Below are positions 15,528 through 23,221 of a DNA stretch of 64,000 bases, one piece after another. This stretch comes from UBA7328 sp965247965 (GTDB taxonomy: Bacteria; Bacteroidota; Bacteroidia; Chitinophagales; Saprospiraceae): assembly GCA_965247965.1 (NCBI GenBank), contig OZ252053.1:5456001-5520000 (forward strand), given 5' to 3'. The position numbers and the translations under genes are program-made. The notes beneath the pieces were generated by a model. The model saw nothing but the letters and a program-made list of their open reading frames with translations, did no database searches and had not been told where the DNA came from. Position 1 is the stretch's first letter, and each line of letters opens with the position of its first letter.

Positions 15528-16730
15528 CTACTGGACATGAGCTATAAATTGTGGTTCAAAGAATAGCCAAGAGGGTTTGGGGATAGAACGAATGGAATGA
15601 GAAAGAAAGCATATGAAATTTCTAAGGTTGTTGAATTTGATTTCTAAAAAGGATAGTCCTTTTTTAAATTTGGAAACGACTAAGTTGATCGATCCGTTTT
15701 TATATTTCTTCCAATCACTCTTCTTTTTGTGCTTGAGTTGGGTTAGACCCTGTTCAATACATAAGGCATAGATAAATACTACAATACCCATTGTCAATTC
15801 TATTTTTCCAGAGTCTTTAAAATTAAGAGCTTCTAAATTGAAACCATTTGATTTTAAGTGTTTGAAGCAAGTTTCAATAGTCCAACGAATAGGGTAAAGC
15901 TTTACTATTTTTCTTTTGTCTTTCAATGTAGATATGAAATAAAACAGAGGTTCGTTGGCTGAACTTTTGGGGTTTTTAAAAATCACAAAAGAAAATTTTT
16001 TTCCAAGGATTTCAATTTGTTTAGACACTCCACAGATTTGATACCGTTTTTTCAATGCTTCACGTTCAATACCAATGTATCGAAGATGTTGGTGTTTATA
16101 AAATGTCTTATCCTTTCCCCTTTGGTTGTCCACATACCCTTTATAAATTCCCTTTTTTAACCTAATTACAAACTCTAACCCCTTGTCTACCAGATATTTA
16201 AACCATCTTTCTCCGATGTACTCCCGATCTGCTAGTAGTATCAAACCTTTCAGATTATATAATTTACAGGCTTTGTCTATCACCTTTCGTCTTTCATTAA
16301 AATTACTCATACCCTTCTTGTCTAAGTCTTCCCACCATATTGGAATACTTACTCCATTGACCACTACACTCAATGTTAATAAGTGAATATTCTTGTTGCC
16401 ATTCTCCCAGCTCGTACCATCTAGTGCCAAATATTTGATGTTCTTCGCTTTGAGTCTCAACAAATAAAAACTAAAACATAATATAGCTTCAATCAATGCC
16501 TGCTTGTCAGCATCATCCATATTGAAAAAACGGATCAACCTCTTATAATTCGAATCAGGTTTGGTGTTTTGTTGGTTTTCGAGTATTCCAGGGAGCTTAT
16601 CCTTTACAATGTTCAAATTCGTCGTCCTGGCTGATAATATACCTTGGGCTGTTGTGAGAAAATTTTTTATTACATGTTCTTCAAAACCTGAGAAAAATGG
16701 TTTTATTTCGCTTACGAGTGGAATTGTCAT
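15528..16730 (-). CDS. IS4-type transposase, copy 1
   Basis: 400 residues, a DDE transposase of the IS4 superfamily. KYLALDGTSWENG (about 120-132) carries the first Asp, LILLADREYIG (about 183-193) the second, and KLYPIRWTIETCFKHLKSNGFNLE (about 294-317) the Y-R-E-K signature with the catalytic Glu. The stop lies inside the left inverted repeat of the element, so the gene fills it. Protein sequence identical to the copy at 18206-19408, so transposition was recent. The insertion at 16788 lies upstream of the start codon and may have altered its promoter. Confidence 0.92.
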   Translation of the reverse strand: MTIPLVSEIKPFFSGFEEHVIKNFLTTAQGILSARTTNLNIVKDKLPGILENQQNTKPDSNYKRLIRFFNMDDADKQALIEAILCFSFYLLRLKAKNIKYLALDGTSWENGNKNIHLLTLSVVVNGVSIPIWWEDLDKKGMSNFNERRKVIDKACKLYNLKGLILLADREYIGERWFKYLVDKGLEFVIRLKKGIYKGYVDNQRGKDKTFYKHQHLRYIGIEREALKKRYQICGVSKQIEILGKKFSFVIFKNPKSSANEPLFYFISTLKDKRKIVKLYPIRWTIETCFKHLKSNGFNLEALNFKDSGKIELTMGIVVFIYALCIEQGLTQLKHKKKSDWKKYKNGSINLVVSKFKKGLSFLEIKFNNLRNFICFLSHSIRSIPKPSWLFFEPQFIAHVQ

Positions 16731-16787
16731 TGTTGTTAATTGTTTGTTTTACAAACAATAATGATATATTCCACTTTATTATAATAT

Positions 16788-17011
16788 CAATAGTCCGTGA
16801 AGGAAATATTTCATAACTCGTTGATACTCAATCTTAGAATTATGGATAAATTATTAAAACTAAAGTATCGTCTGAACCGAAACTTGCATTTTAATAGGAT
16901 TGCCAAATAAGCAGGCCATAAATACTTGATAATCAGCGTTATAGAAAATCTTGAATTTAAGATACTGCTGTTAACACTTCGAATTTGGCCGAAATCCTTC
17001 ACGAACTATTG
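16788..17011. mobile_element. 224-bp MITE inserted in IS4-type copy 1
   Basis: Ends CAATAGTCCGTGAAGGA (16788-16804) and TCCTTCACGAACTATTG (16995-17011) are inverted repeats with one mismatch. ATAATAT is duplicated on both sides (16781-16787 and 17012-17018). Comparison with copy 2, which has TTATTATAATATATAACC uninterrupted, proves the insertion. It holds no credible gene, so it was mobilised by a transposase encoded elsewhere. Confidence 0.9.
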
Positions 17012-18192
17012 ATAATATATAACCTACTTTATTTCAAGACATTGTATTATTTTAACCCCAATGTCCAGTAGTATGATTTTAGGACTTGAATATTTTGAGT
17101 GATTTTGGCTATGTTTTAACAAAACTAGCCAATGTATTCGGGAAAATATGTCTTTAGTCAAATCGTGTCCACCATTTCGAAGTATGAATTTCACAAATGT
17201 GTTGACAGATATAAAGGCGATTATCGAACAAAAGATTTTAATTGCTGGCAACAATTTCTATACATGTTTTTCGGCCAGTTGACCTATCGAGAAGGAATTC
17301 GAGATATTATCAACTGCCTTGAAGCACATAAAAATAAAGTCTATCATCTGGGTATCACACAAGTAGTTTCTAATAGTTCATTAACTCGAGCAAACGAGAA
17401 TAGAGATTGGAGAATCTGGGCGGACTTTGCAAATTATCTTATCCAAATAGCACGCCCATTATATTTAAAAGATAATGAGTTTACGCTTGATTTAGACAAT
17501 ACTGTTTATGCACTGGATGCCTCAACCATTGACTTATGCTTGAGTGTTTTTCCCTGGGCTAGATTTCGCAAGAAAAAGGGAGCGGTAAAACTTCACACGC
17601 TACTGGATTTACGGGGTAATATTCCCGTTTTCATAGCGATTACCGACGGTAAAGTACACGATGTCAACGTTTTAGATCAAATTATTTTCGAAGCTGGGGC
17701 ATTTTATATTGTAGACAAAGGCTACTACGACTTTGACCGATTGTATCAAATAGACCAGGCAAAATCCTTTTTCGTCATTCGTGCTAAACGAAATCTGAAG
17801 TTCAAACGAATATACTCTCGGCCAATCGATAAATCACAAGGTTTGAAATGCGATCAAACCATAAAACTGACGGGTAAAAAAAGCGCCAAAATGTATCCGG
17901 ACAAACTCAGAAGGGTCAAGTATTTTGATGAAACAAAACCAAAGACTTATGTTTTCCTAACCAACAATTTTGAACTCGACGCTTTCACAATTACACTGCT
18001 TTACAAGAACAGATGGTACATAGAATTATTCTTTAAGTGGATCAAGCAGCACCTTAAGATCAAAAAATTCTGGGGTCATTCTGAAAATGCAGTAAAAACA
18101 CAAATATGGGTTGCGGTGTGCACCTATTTGCTTGTGGCCATAACGAAACAGCACATCAACTCAAAGCTGACCCTTTACGAAATATTACAAAT

Positions 18193-19531
18193 TCTGAGCA
18201 TCATACTACTGGACATGAGCTATAAATTGTGGTTCAAAGAATAGCCAAGAGGGTTTGGGGATAGAACGAATGGAATGAGAAAGAAAGCATATGAAATTTC
18301 TAAGGTTGTTGAATTTGATTTCTAAAAAGGATAGTCCTTTTTTAAATTTGGAAACGACTAAGTTGATCGATCCGTTTTTATATTTCTTCCAATCACTCTT
18401 CTTTTTGTGCTTGAGTTGGGTTAGACCCTGTTCAATACATAAGGCATAGATAAATACTACAATACCCATTGTCAATTCTATTTTTCCAGAGTCTTTAAAA
18501 TTAAGAGCTTCTAAATTGAAACCATTTGATTTTAAGTGTTTGAAGCAAGTTTCAATAGTCCAACGAATAGGGTAAAGCTTTACTATTTTTCTTTTGTCTT
18601 TCAATGTAGATATGAAATAAAACAGAGGTTCGTTGGCTGAACTTTTGGGGTTTTTAAAAATCACAAAAGAAAATTTTTTTCCAAGGATTTCAATTTGTTT
18701 AGACACTCCACAGATTTGATACCGTTTTTTCAATGCTTCACGTTCAATACCAATGTATCGAAGATGTTGGTGTTTATAAAATGTCTTATCCTTTCCCCTT
18801 TGGTTGTCCACATACCCTTTATAAATTCCCTTTTTTAACCTAATTACAAACTCTAACCCCTTGTCTACCAGATATTTAAACCATCTTTCTCCGATGTACT
18901 CCCGATCTGCTAGTAGTATCAAACCTTTCAGATTATATAATTTACAGGCTTTGTCTATCACCTTTCGTCTTTCATTAAAATTACTCATACCCTTCTTGTC
19001 TAAGTCTTCCCACCATATTGGAATACTTACTCCATTGACCACTACACTCAATGTTAATAAGTGAATATTCTTGTTGCCATTCTCCCAGCTCGTACCATCT
19101 AGTGCCAAATATTTGATGTTCTTCGCTTTGAGTCTCAACAAATAAAAACTAAAACATAATATAGCTTCAATCAATGCCTGCTTGTCAGCATCATCCATAT
19201 TGAAAAAACGGATCAACCTCTTATAATTCGAATCAGGTTTGGTGTTTTGTTGGTTTTCGAGTATTCCAGGGAGCTTATCCTTTACAATGTTCAAATTCGT
19301 CGTCCTGGCTGATAATATACCTTGGGCTGTTGTGAGAAAATTTTTTATTACATGTTCTTCAAAACCTGAGAAAAATGGTTTTATTTCGCTTACGAGTGGA
19401 ATTGTCATTGTTGTTAATTGTTTGTTTTACAAACAATAATGATATATTCCACTTTATTATAATATATAACCTACTTTATTTCAAGACATTGTATTATTTT
19501 AACCCCAATGTCCAGTAGTATGTCTGAGCAT
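18193..19531 (-). mobile_element. IS4-type element, copy 2 with 9-bp target duplication
   Basis: Element 18202-19522 (1,321 bases) with perfect 15-bp ends CATACTACTGGACAT and its complement (19508-19522). TCTGAGCAT is directly repeated at 18193-18201 and 19523-19531. The 9-bp duplication fits the IS4 family. It is inserted in the transposase gene of the neighbouring element. Confidence 0.95.
18206..19408 (-). CDS. IS4-type transposase, copy 2
   Basis: Same 400-residue protein as at 15528-16730, without any difference in translation: IS4-superfamily DDE enzyme with ALDGTSWENG, LLADREYIG and the YPIRWTIETCFKHLKSNG signature. This copy keeps its full upstream end and target duplication, so it is the more likely active one. 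It reads against the gene it interrupts. Confidence 0.95.
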   Translation of the reverse strand: MTIPLVSEIKPFFSGFEEHVIKNFLTTAQGILSARTTNLNIVKDKLPGILENQQNTKPDSNYKRLIRFFNMDDADKQALIEAILCFSFYLLRLKAKNIKYLALDGTSWENGNKNIHLLTLSVVVNGVSIPIWWEDLDKKGMSNFNERRKVIDKACKLYNLKGLILLADREYIGERWFKYLVDKGLEFVIRLKKGIYKGYVDNQRGKDKTFYKHQHLRYIGIEREALKKRYQICGVSKQIEILGKKFSFVIFKNPKSSANEPLFYFISTLKDKRKIVKLYPIRWTIETCFKHLKSNGFNLEALNFKDSGKIELTMGIVVFIYALCIEQGLTQLKHKKKSDWKKYKNGSINLVVSKFKKGLSFLEIKFNNLRNFICFLSHSIRSIPKPSWLFFEPQFIAHVQ

Positions 19532-19756
19532 TTCAGTTTTTGACAAAACACCTGTAAATCAACTACTTATGAAAAAATACCATCCAACTATCCAAAATAA
19601 ATTTCATAACCAATTGACTATCTTTGACTTATGACGCAACACTAGTGAATCCGAACATAAAAACTGTTAATGTCCTAACATTCTGCAAAAACATGCGGTC
19701 TATCCCTATGAGATTAATACTTGATCTCAAATTTTTAATTCAGCGTTATTTCATAG

Positions 19757-19784
19757 GGCCTTGTAAAGACAAGGCCTTTTTATT
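19757..19784 (+). terminator. Intrinsic terminator upstream of rplY
   Basis: GGCCTTGT, loop AAAG, ACAAGGCC (19757-19776), followed directly by TTTTTATT. A textbook rho-independent terminator. It closes whatever transcript leaves the IS island and isolates the rplY promoter. Confidence 0.85.
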
Positions 19785-19817
19785 GCCCAACTACGCTAAG
19801 CTTCGTTGGGTTAGAAA

Positions 19818-19849
19818 TTTGCAGATTGGCATCCGTACTATTATCTTTG
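19818..19849 (+). promoter_or_regulatory. Bacteroidota-type promoter for rplY
   Basis: TTTG at 19818-19821, 20 bases, TATCTTTG at 19842-19849: full match to the known -33/-7 consensus (TTTG and TAnnTTTG). Transcription would start near 19856, leaving a leader of under 30 bases before the ATG at 19883. Confidence 0.8.
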
Positions 19850-19882
19850 GCGTCTTTTTGACCAAGGCATCAAAATAATAAT

Positions 19883-20572
19883 ATGCAGACTGTAGCTATA
19901 AAGGCCCAAAAAAGAGACACTTTCGGAAAGAAAGCGAATAGCAAAATCAGGAAACAAGGGCTTATCCCTGCTGTACTTTATGCCAAAGACGGTGTAGATC
20001 ATGTGGTCGTCACTCCCAAGGATTTAAAATCACTTGTTTATACTGCAGAATTTAAATTGGCCGAATTGGAAATAGATGGACAAAAACACAAAGCCATCGT
20101 GAGAGATATCCAATTTCATCCCGTTTCAGATGCCATCCTTCACATAGATTTTTTGAGACTCATAGATGGGGTAAGCCTGACATGCGAAGTACCGGTGACC
20201 TTTCACGGTGAATCGCCAGGTATGAAAGAGGGTGGGACATTGATGCCTATACTGCGTAGGGTGACACTTAAGACGACTCCAGATAGATTGGTTGATCAGA
20301 TTTCGGGTGATATTTCAGGTATGGAATTGGGTAGTTCTTTGAAGGTTAAGGATTTGGAAATCCCCGAAGGAATAGAAATAATGAATGTCTCTGGTGCTCC
20401 GGTATGTGTGGTAGATATTCCACGAGCGGCTAAACTTGAAGAAGAACTCGAAGAGGAAGAAGTTCTTGCGGAAGGAGAAGAAGGGGCAGAGGGAGAAGAA
20501 GGAGAAAAAGGAGAAAAAACTTCTGACGAAGCAGCAAAGGAAGGAGCCAAATCTCGGGAAACAAAAGAGTAA
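19883..20572 (+). CDS. rplY: Large-subunit ribosomal protein L25 (Ctc type)
   Basis: Binds 5S rRNA in the central protuberance of the ribosome. 229 residues, the long TL5/Ctc form: residues about 1-90 are the L25 domain (IKAQKRDTFGKKANSKIRKQGLIPAVLYA, HKAIVRDIQFHPVSDAILHIDFL), about 91-185 the beta-rich Ctc domain (VPVTFHGESPGMKEGGTLMPILR), then a 40-residue tail of Glu, Gly and Lys. The tail is typical of this phylum. The gene has its own promoter. adk follows after 146 bases and may be co-transcribed. Confidence 0.95.
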   Translation: MQTVAIKAQKRDTFGKKANSKIRKQGLIPAVLYAKDGVDHVVVTPKDLKSLVYTAEFKLAELEIDGQKHKAIVRDIQFHPVSDAILHIDFLRLIDGVSLTCEVPVTFHGESPGMKEGGTLMPILRRVTLKTTPDRLVDQISGDISGMELGSSLKVKDLEIPEGIEIMNVSGAPVCVVDIPRAAKLEEELEEEEVLAEGEEGAEGEEGEKGEKTSDEAAKEGAKSRETKE

Positions 20573-20718
20573 CTCACCTGAACCCGTTTTTCTAGGCGGG
20601 TAGCTTAGGTTCCAAATAAAGCTATAAGATGCTCCTGGTATCCCGATTCGTGATTCTATCAATCACAAATCCTTTAATTATATTTAGTCCTTAGGACATT
20701 CGCGTACAATTAAAGGCA

Positions 20719-21345
20719 ATGCTAAAATCTATATTGAGATTATTAGGCTTAGGGAAAAATAGCAACAAGGTAAATCTAATCCTCTTCGGTCCTCCAGGAA
20801 GCGGCAAGGGAACCCAAGCCAAAAAATTAGAAGATAAATTCGGTCTGATCCAAATATCGACAGGCGATCTTTTCCGTGATGAATTAGGGAATAACACACC
20901 TCTTGGCCAGGAAGCCAGAGAGTATATGGACGCTGGAAAGCTCGTGCCCGATGAAATCACCATAGGCATGCTCAAAAATAAAATTGTGCAATACCCGGAT
21001 TGCTCTGGTTTTATTTTTGACGGTTGTCCACGTACGATTGCGCAAGCCGATTCCCTTAAATCACTTCTTCAATCGATGGGCCAAAAAATAATAGCGCTGG
21101 TCTCAATGGATGTCGATGAAGAAGAAATCGTAAGCCGGTTGCTCAAACGAGGCGTAACATCCGGGCGAGCAGACGATGCCAATGAAGAAGTCATACGAAA
21201 GCGTATTGACGTGTACAAGGTCGAGACATCCCCCGTATTTTCTTATTATGACAAACAGGGATTAGCTCGTACGATTTCCGGTACGGGCGCAATTGATGAG
21301 ATTCACGCTAGGTTGAACAATTTAATAAGTACCTTCTTTTACTAG
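20719..21345 (+). CDS. adk: Adenylate kinase
   Basis: Interconverts AMP + ATP and 2 ADP. 208 residues. The P-loop ILFGPPGSGKGTQ is at about 21-33, STGDLFRDEL (AMP binding) at about 47-56, and DGCPRTIAQADSL about 100-112, where the usual reading is DGFPRT. KRGVTSGRADDANEEVIRKRIDVYKVETSPV is the short LID region without zinc cysteines, as in other Bacteroidota. An N-terminal extension of about 17 residues (MLKSILRLLGLGKNSNK) precedes the normal start; no later ATG fits, so it appears real. Confidence 0.93.
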   Translation: MLKSILRLLGLGKNSNKVNLILFGPPGSGKGTQAKKLEDKFGLIQISTGDLFRDELGNNTPLGQEAREYMDAGKLVPDEITIGMLKNKIVQYPDCSGFIFDGCPRTIAQADSLKSLLQSMGQKIIALVSMDVDEEEIVSRLLKRGVTSGRADDANEEVIRKRIDVYKVETSPVFSYYDKQGLARTISGTGAIDEIHARLNNLISTFFY

Positions 21346-21443
21346 CAATTCTCCATTAACTTTACGGTATTGTCGCCAACAACCTGATAATCAATTAGTT
21401 ATAAAAATTCCCAAAGGGTTATTAATTACAAATCTCCACTTAC

Positions 21444-22439
21444 TTGTCAGAGCAAAATTTTGTCGATTACGTAAAAATTTGTTGTCGCGCCGGTCGAGGT
21501 GGGGCAGGATCAACCCATTTCTATCGCGACCGGACCAATCCCAAAGGTGGCCCTGACGGAGGAAATGGCGGTAGAGGAGGACATGTCATATTCGTAGGGA
21601 ATAACCAGATGTGGACATTGTTGCATCTCAAATATCGTAAGCACGTTATAGCGAGTAATGCGGAAAACGGGAGTGGGAATCAAAAAACCGGTGCCGATGG
21701 GCAGGACGTCATTTTGGAAGTCCCGTTGGGAACGGTAATCAAGGATGCGGATAGTAGTGAAATACAATGTGAAATAACGAATCACGATCAAAAATACGTA
21801 GCCGTAAAAGGCGGTCGCGGCGGAAGGGGAAACATGCACTTCAAATCCGCAACAAACCAAGCCCCTCGTTACGCTCAGCCAGGAGAACCGGGAAAAGAAG
21901 AATGGAAAATCCTGGAACTCAAGGTACTGGCTGATGTAGGCTTAGTAGGCTTTCCGAATGCCGGAAAATCAACGCTTCTCTCTGTAGTCACTGCTGCCAA
22001 GCCGAAAATCGCAAACTATCCTTTTACCACTCTTAAACCTAATCTTGGAATTGTCTCCTATCGCAATGGCCGGTCATTTGTAATGGCCGACATTCCCGGA
22101 ATAATTGAAAAAGCACACCAAGGAAAAGGGCTTGGCATCCGGTTTTTGAGACACATTGAAAGAAACTCCGTTTTGTTATTTATCGTTTCGGCTGATAGTG
22201 ACAATATCAAATCAGAGTATAAAACCCTGCTTTACGAACTCAAAATGTATAGTCCCGAACTGCTAGATAAACCACGATTCCTTGGTATTTCGAAGTGTGA
22301 TTTGATTGATGATGAATTAGAAAAAATGATAGCCGAAGACCTACCCGAGGATATTGCTTATTTATTCTTTTCTTCAGCCACGCAGTATAATATTGATCTA
22401 CTGAAGGATCGACTTTGGGAAATAATCACTACCTCGTAA
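21444..22439 (+). CDS. obg: GTPase Obg/CgtA
   Basis: Ribosome-associated GTPase needed for 50S assembly. 331 residues: the glycine-rich Obg fold at about 1-160 (CCRAGRGGAGSTHFYRDR, GGPDGGNGGRGGHVIF, GGRGGRGNMHFKSATNQAP), then the G domain with GFPNAGKST (G1), NYPFTTLKPNLGIV (G2), MADIPGIIEKAHQGKGLGIRFLRHI (G3) and SKCDLI (G4). The C-terminal OCT domain is missing, as is common in this phylum. The start is TTG at 21444; it gives the standard MSEQNFVDYVKI N-terminus. Confidence 0.95.
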   Translation: MSEQNFVDYVKICCRAGRGGAGSTHFYRDRTNPKGGPDGGNGGRGGHVIFVGNNQMWTLLHLKYRKHVIASNAENGSGNQKTGADGQDVILEVPLGTVIKDADSSEIQCEITNHDQKYVAVKGGRGGRGNMHFKSATNQAPRYAQPGEPGKEEWKILELKVLADVGLVGFPNAGKSTLLSVVTAAKPKIANYPFTTLKPNLGIVSYRNGRSFVMADIPGIIEKAHQGKGLGIRFLRHIERNSVLLFIVSADSDNIKSEYKTLLYELKMYSPELLDKPRFLGISKCDLIDDELEKMIAEDLPEDIAYLFFSSATQYNIDLLKDRLWEIITTS

Positions 22440-22470
22440 TTTGCGTCTGAATGCAAGTCGACCAAACTGC

Positions 22471-22520
22471 CCTCCCTGCCCATCCGGCAGACGACGGGCT
22501 TCATGAGGAGCTGAGGGAGG
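22471..22520. terminator. Palindromic repeat / bidirectional terminator between obg and cvpA
   Basis: CCTCCCT (22471-22477) pairs with AGGGAGG (22514-22520), and inside it GCCC (22478-22481) with GGGC (22496-22499). The two flanking genes converge here, so a shared terminator is expected, but no T-run follows. The sequence also resembles the GC-rich palindromic repeats elsewhere in the window. Confidence 0.5.
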
Positions 22521-22521
22521 T

Positions 22522-23067
22522 TTAAATCCGTTGATCTGCCCTGTCCTTCACCTGGTCAAGTGTATCCATAAATTTCGCCCAAAATTCTGAAAATATAGAT
22601 TTGAATGCATCGAATACGACCCATCCCTCATTGCCCACATTTACCAGATGTCCGTAAAATCTGCTTTCATCCATCGCTGAGGCAGGTAGCAACCGAAGAT
22701 TAGTTGCGAGAATGAGCAATGCTCCTACGCCAAAAGCAAAAACCAATCCCAGCAAAGCCCCGCCTGCAATTTGGTTTATGAAATTAACTCCCACTGCTCT
22801 AAATAAATTTTCGACTTTATCAGCTATGAATCTGAGAAGAAGAAGGACAAAAAAGAACACAAAAAGTACTCCCATGATGAATTCTACTCCAGGGTGAAAG
22901 TTTAATATTGATCCGAGGTAATCGATCAGCATGGGAGAGAATTTGAAGGTGATCACCAGAGCGATTAAAATCGACAATGTATCAACCACAGTTTTGATCA
23001 GCCCCCTTGTATAACCTTTGTAAAAGCCATATGTAATAAGTACAACCGCTATTAAATCCAGTACCAT
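22522..23067 (-). CDS. CvpA family membrane protein
   Basis: 181 residues from the ATG at 23067 (MVLDLIAVVLITYGFYKGYTRGLI); the frame is open 19 codons higher, but only this start begins at the first helix as in the family. Four membrane helices are seen: VLDLIAVVLITYGFYKGY, LSILIALVITF, EFIMGVLFVFFFVLLLLRFI and IAGGALLGLVFAFGVGALLILATNL. An amphipathic C-terminus follows. In Escherichia coli CvpA is linked to colicin V export and to envelope homeostasis; the molecular role is unclear. It converges on obg. Confidence 0.85.
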   Translation of the reverse strand: MVLDLIAVVLITYGFYKGYTRGLIKTVVDTLSILIALVITFKFSPMLIDYLGSILNFHPGVEFIMGVLFVFFFVLLLLRFIADKVENLFRAVGVNFINQIAGGALLGLVFAFGVGALLILATNLRLLPASAMDESRFYGHLVNVGNEGWVVFDAFKSIFSEFWAKFMDTLDQVKDRADQRI

Positions 23068-23167
23068 GTTCGTAGATATGATTGAATAAAACGTAAAGGT
23101 GAAAGAATCTTGCGAGCCGTGCAAATCTATTTTATCTTCGTGGTAAATTTATCCCTAATCATTTGAA

Positions 23168-23199
23168 TTTGTGAGAGTGATATATGATTAGTATTTTTA
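23168..23199 (+). promoter_or_regulatory. Probable promoter for the topoisomerase gene
   Basis: TTTG at 23168-23171, 20 bases, TATTTTTA at 23192-23199, one mismatch to TAnnTTTG and the same spacing as the rplY and pheA promoters. The start codon is 22 bases further. Confidence 0.5.
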
Positions 23200-23221
23200 A
23201 TGTGAAATTATCACCACCTTT

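Larger units (their letters stand above)
15524..17075 (-). mobile_element. IS4-type element, copy 1 (interrupted by a MITE)
   Basis: Ends are the perfect 15-bp inverted repeats CATACTACTGGACAT (15524-15538) and its complement (17061-17075). Subtracting the 224-bp MITE and its 7-bp duplication leaves 1,321 bases, exactly the length of copy 2 at 18202-19522. The flanking bases (TATCGTTTCT left, ATTTTAGGAC right) are not duplicated, so this copy lost its target duplication through deletion or rearrangement. Confidence 0.9.
17132..19634 (+). pseudogene. IS4-family transposase (DUF4372/DDE type) interrupted near its 3' end
   Basis: Residues up to 18201 read as an IS4-family transposase: YKGDYRTKDFNCWQQFLYMFFGQL at the N-terminus (DUF4372-like), VYALDASTIDLCLSVFPWA with the first Asp, FYIVDKGYYDFDRLY with the second, and YKNRWYIELFFKWIKQHLKIKKFWG with the Y-R-E-K segment. 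IS4-type copy 2 then interrupts it; the present frame ends at 18244 with 14 foreign residues. After the element (19532-19634) the lost tail resumes: SVFDKTPVNQLLMKKY, ending TIFDL. Precise excision would restore 390 residues. The DDE core is whole, so the truncated protein might still be made, but its C-terminus is replaced. Confidence 0.88.
17077..19679 (+). mobile_element. Second IS4-family element, broken by IS4-type copy 2
   Basis: Left end near 17077 (TTAGGAC at 17079-17085) directly abuts copy 1; right end near 19679 (GTCCTAA at 19672-19678). These ends form an imperfect inverted repeat. The element carries the transposase gene split at 18201/19532. Exact ends and target duplication could not be fixed. 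Confidence 0.65.

Noticed and set aside
16811..17002. 63-codon frame inside the 224-bp MITE
   Set aside because: Short, no recognisable domain, and the element is adequately explained as non-autonomous.
19624..19878. 84-codon frame before rplY
   Set aside because: It spans the end of an IS, an intrinsic terminator and a promoter; no protein-like pattern.
20578..20620. ACCCG/CGGGT hairpin after rplY as terminator
   Set aside because: Loop of about ten bases and no T-run; adk follows in the same direction, so a stop is not required.
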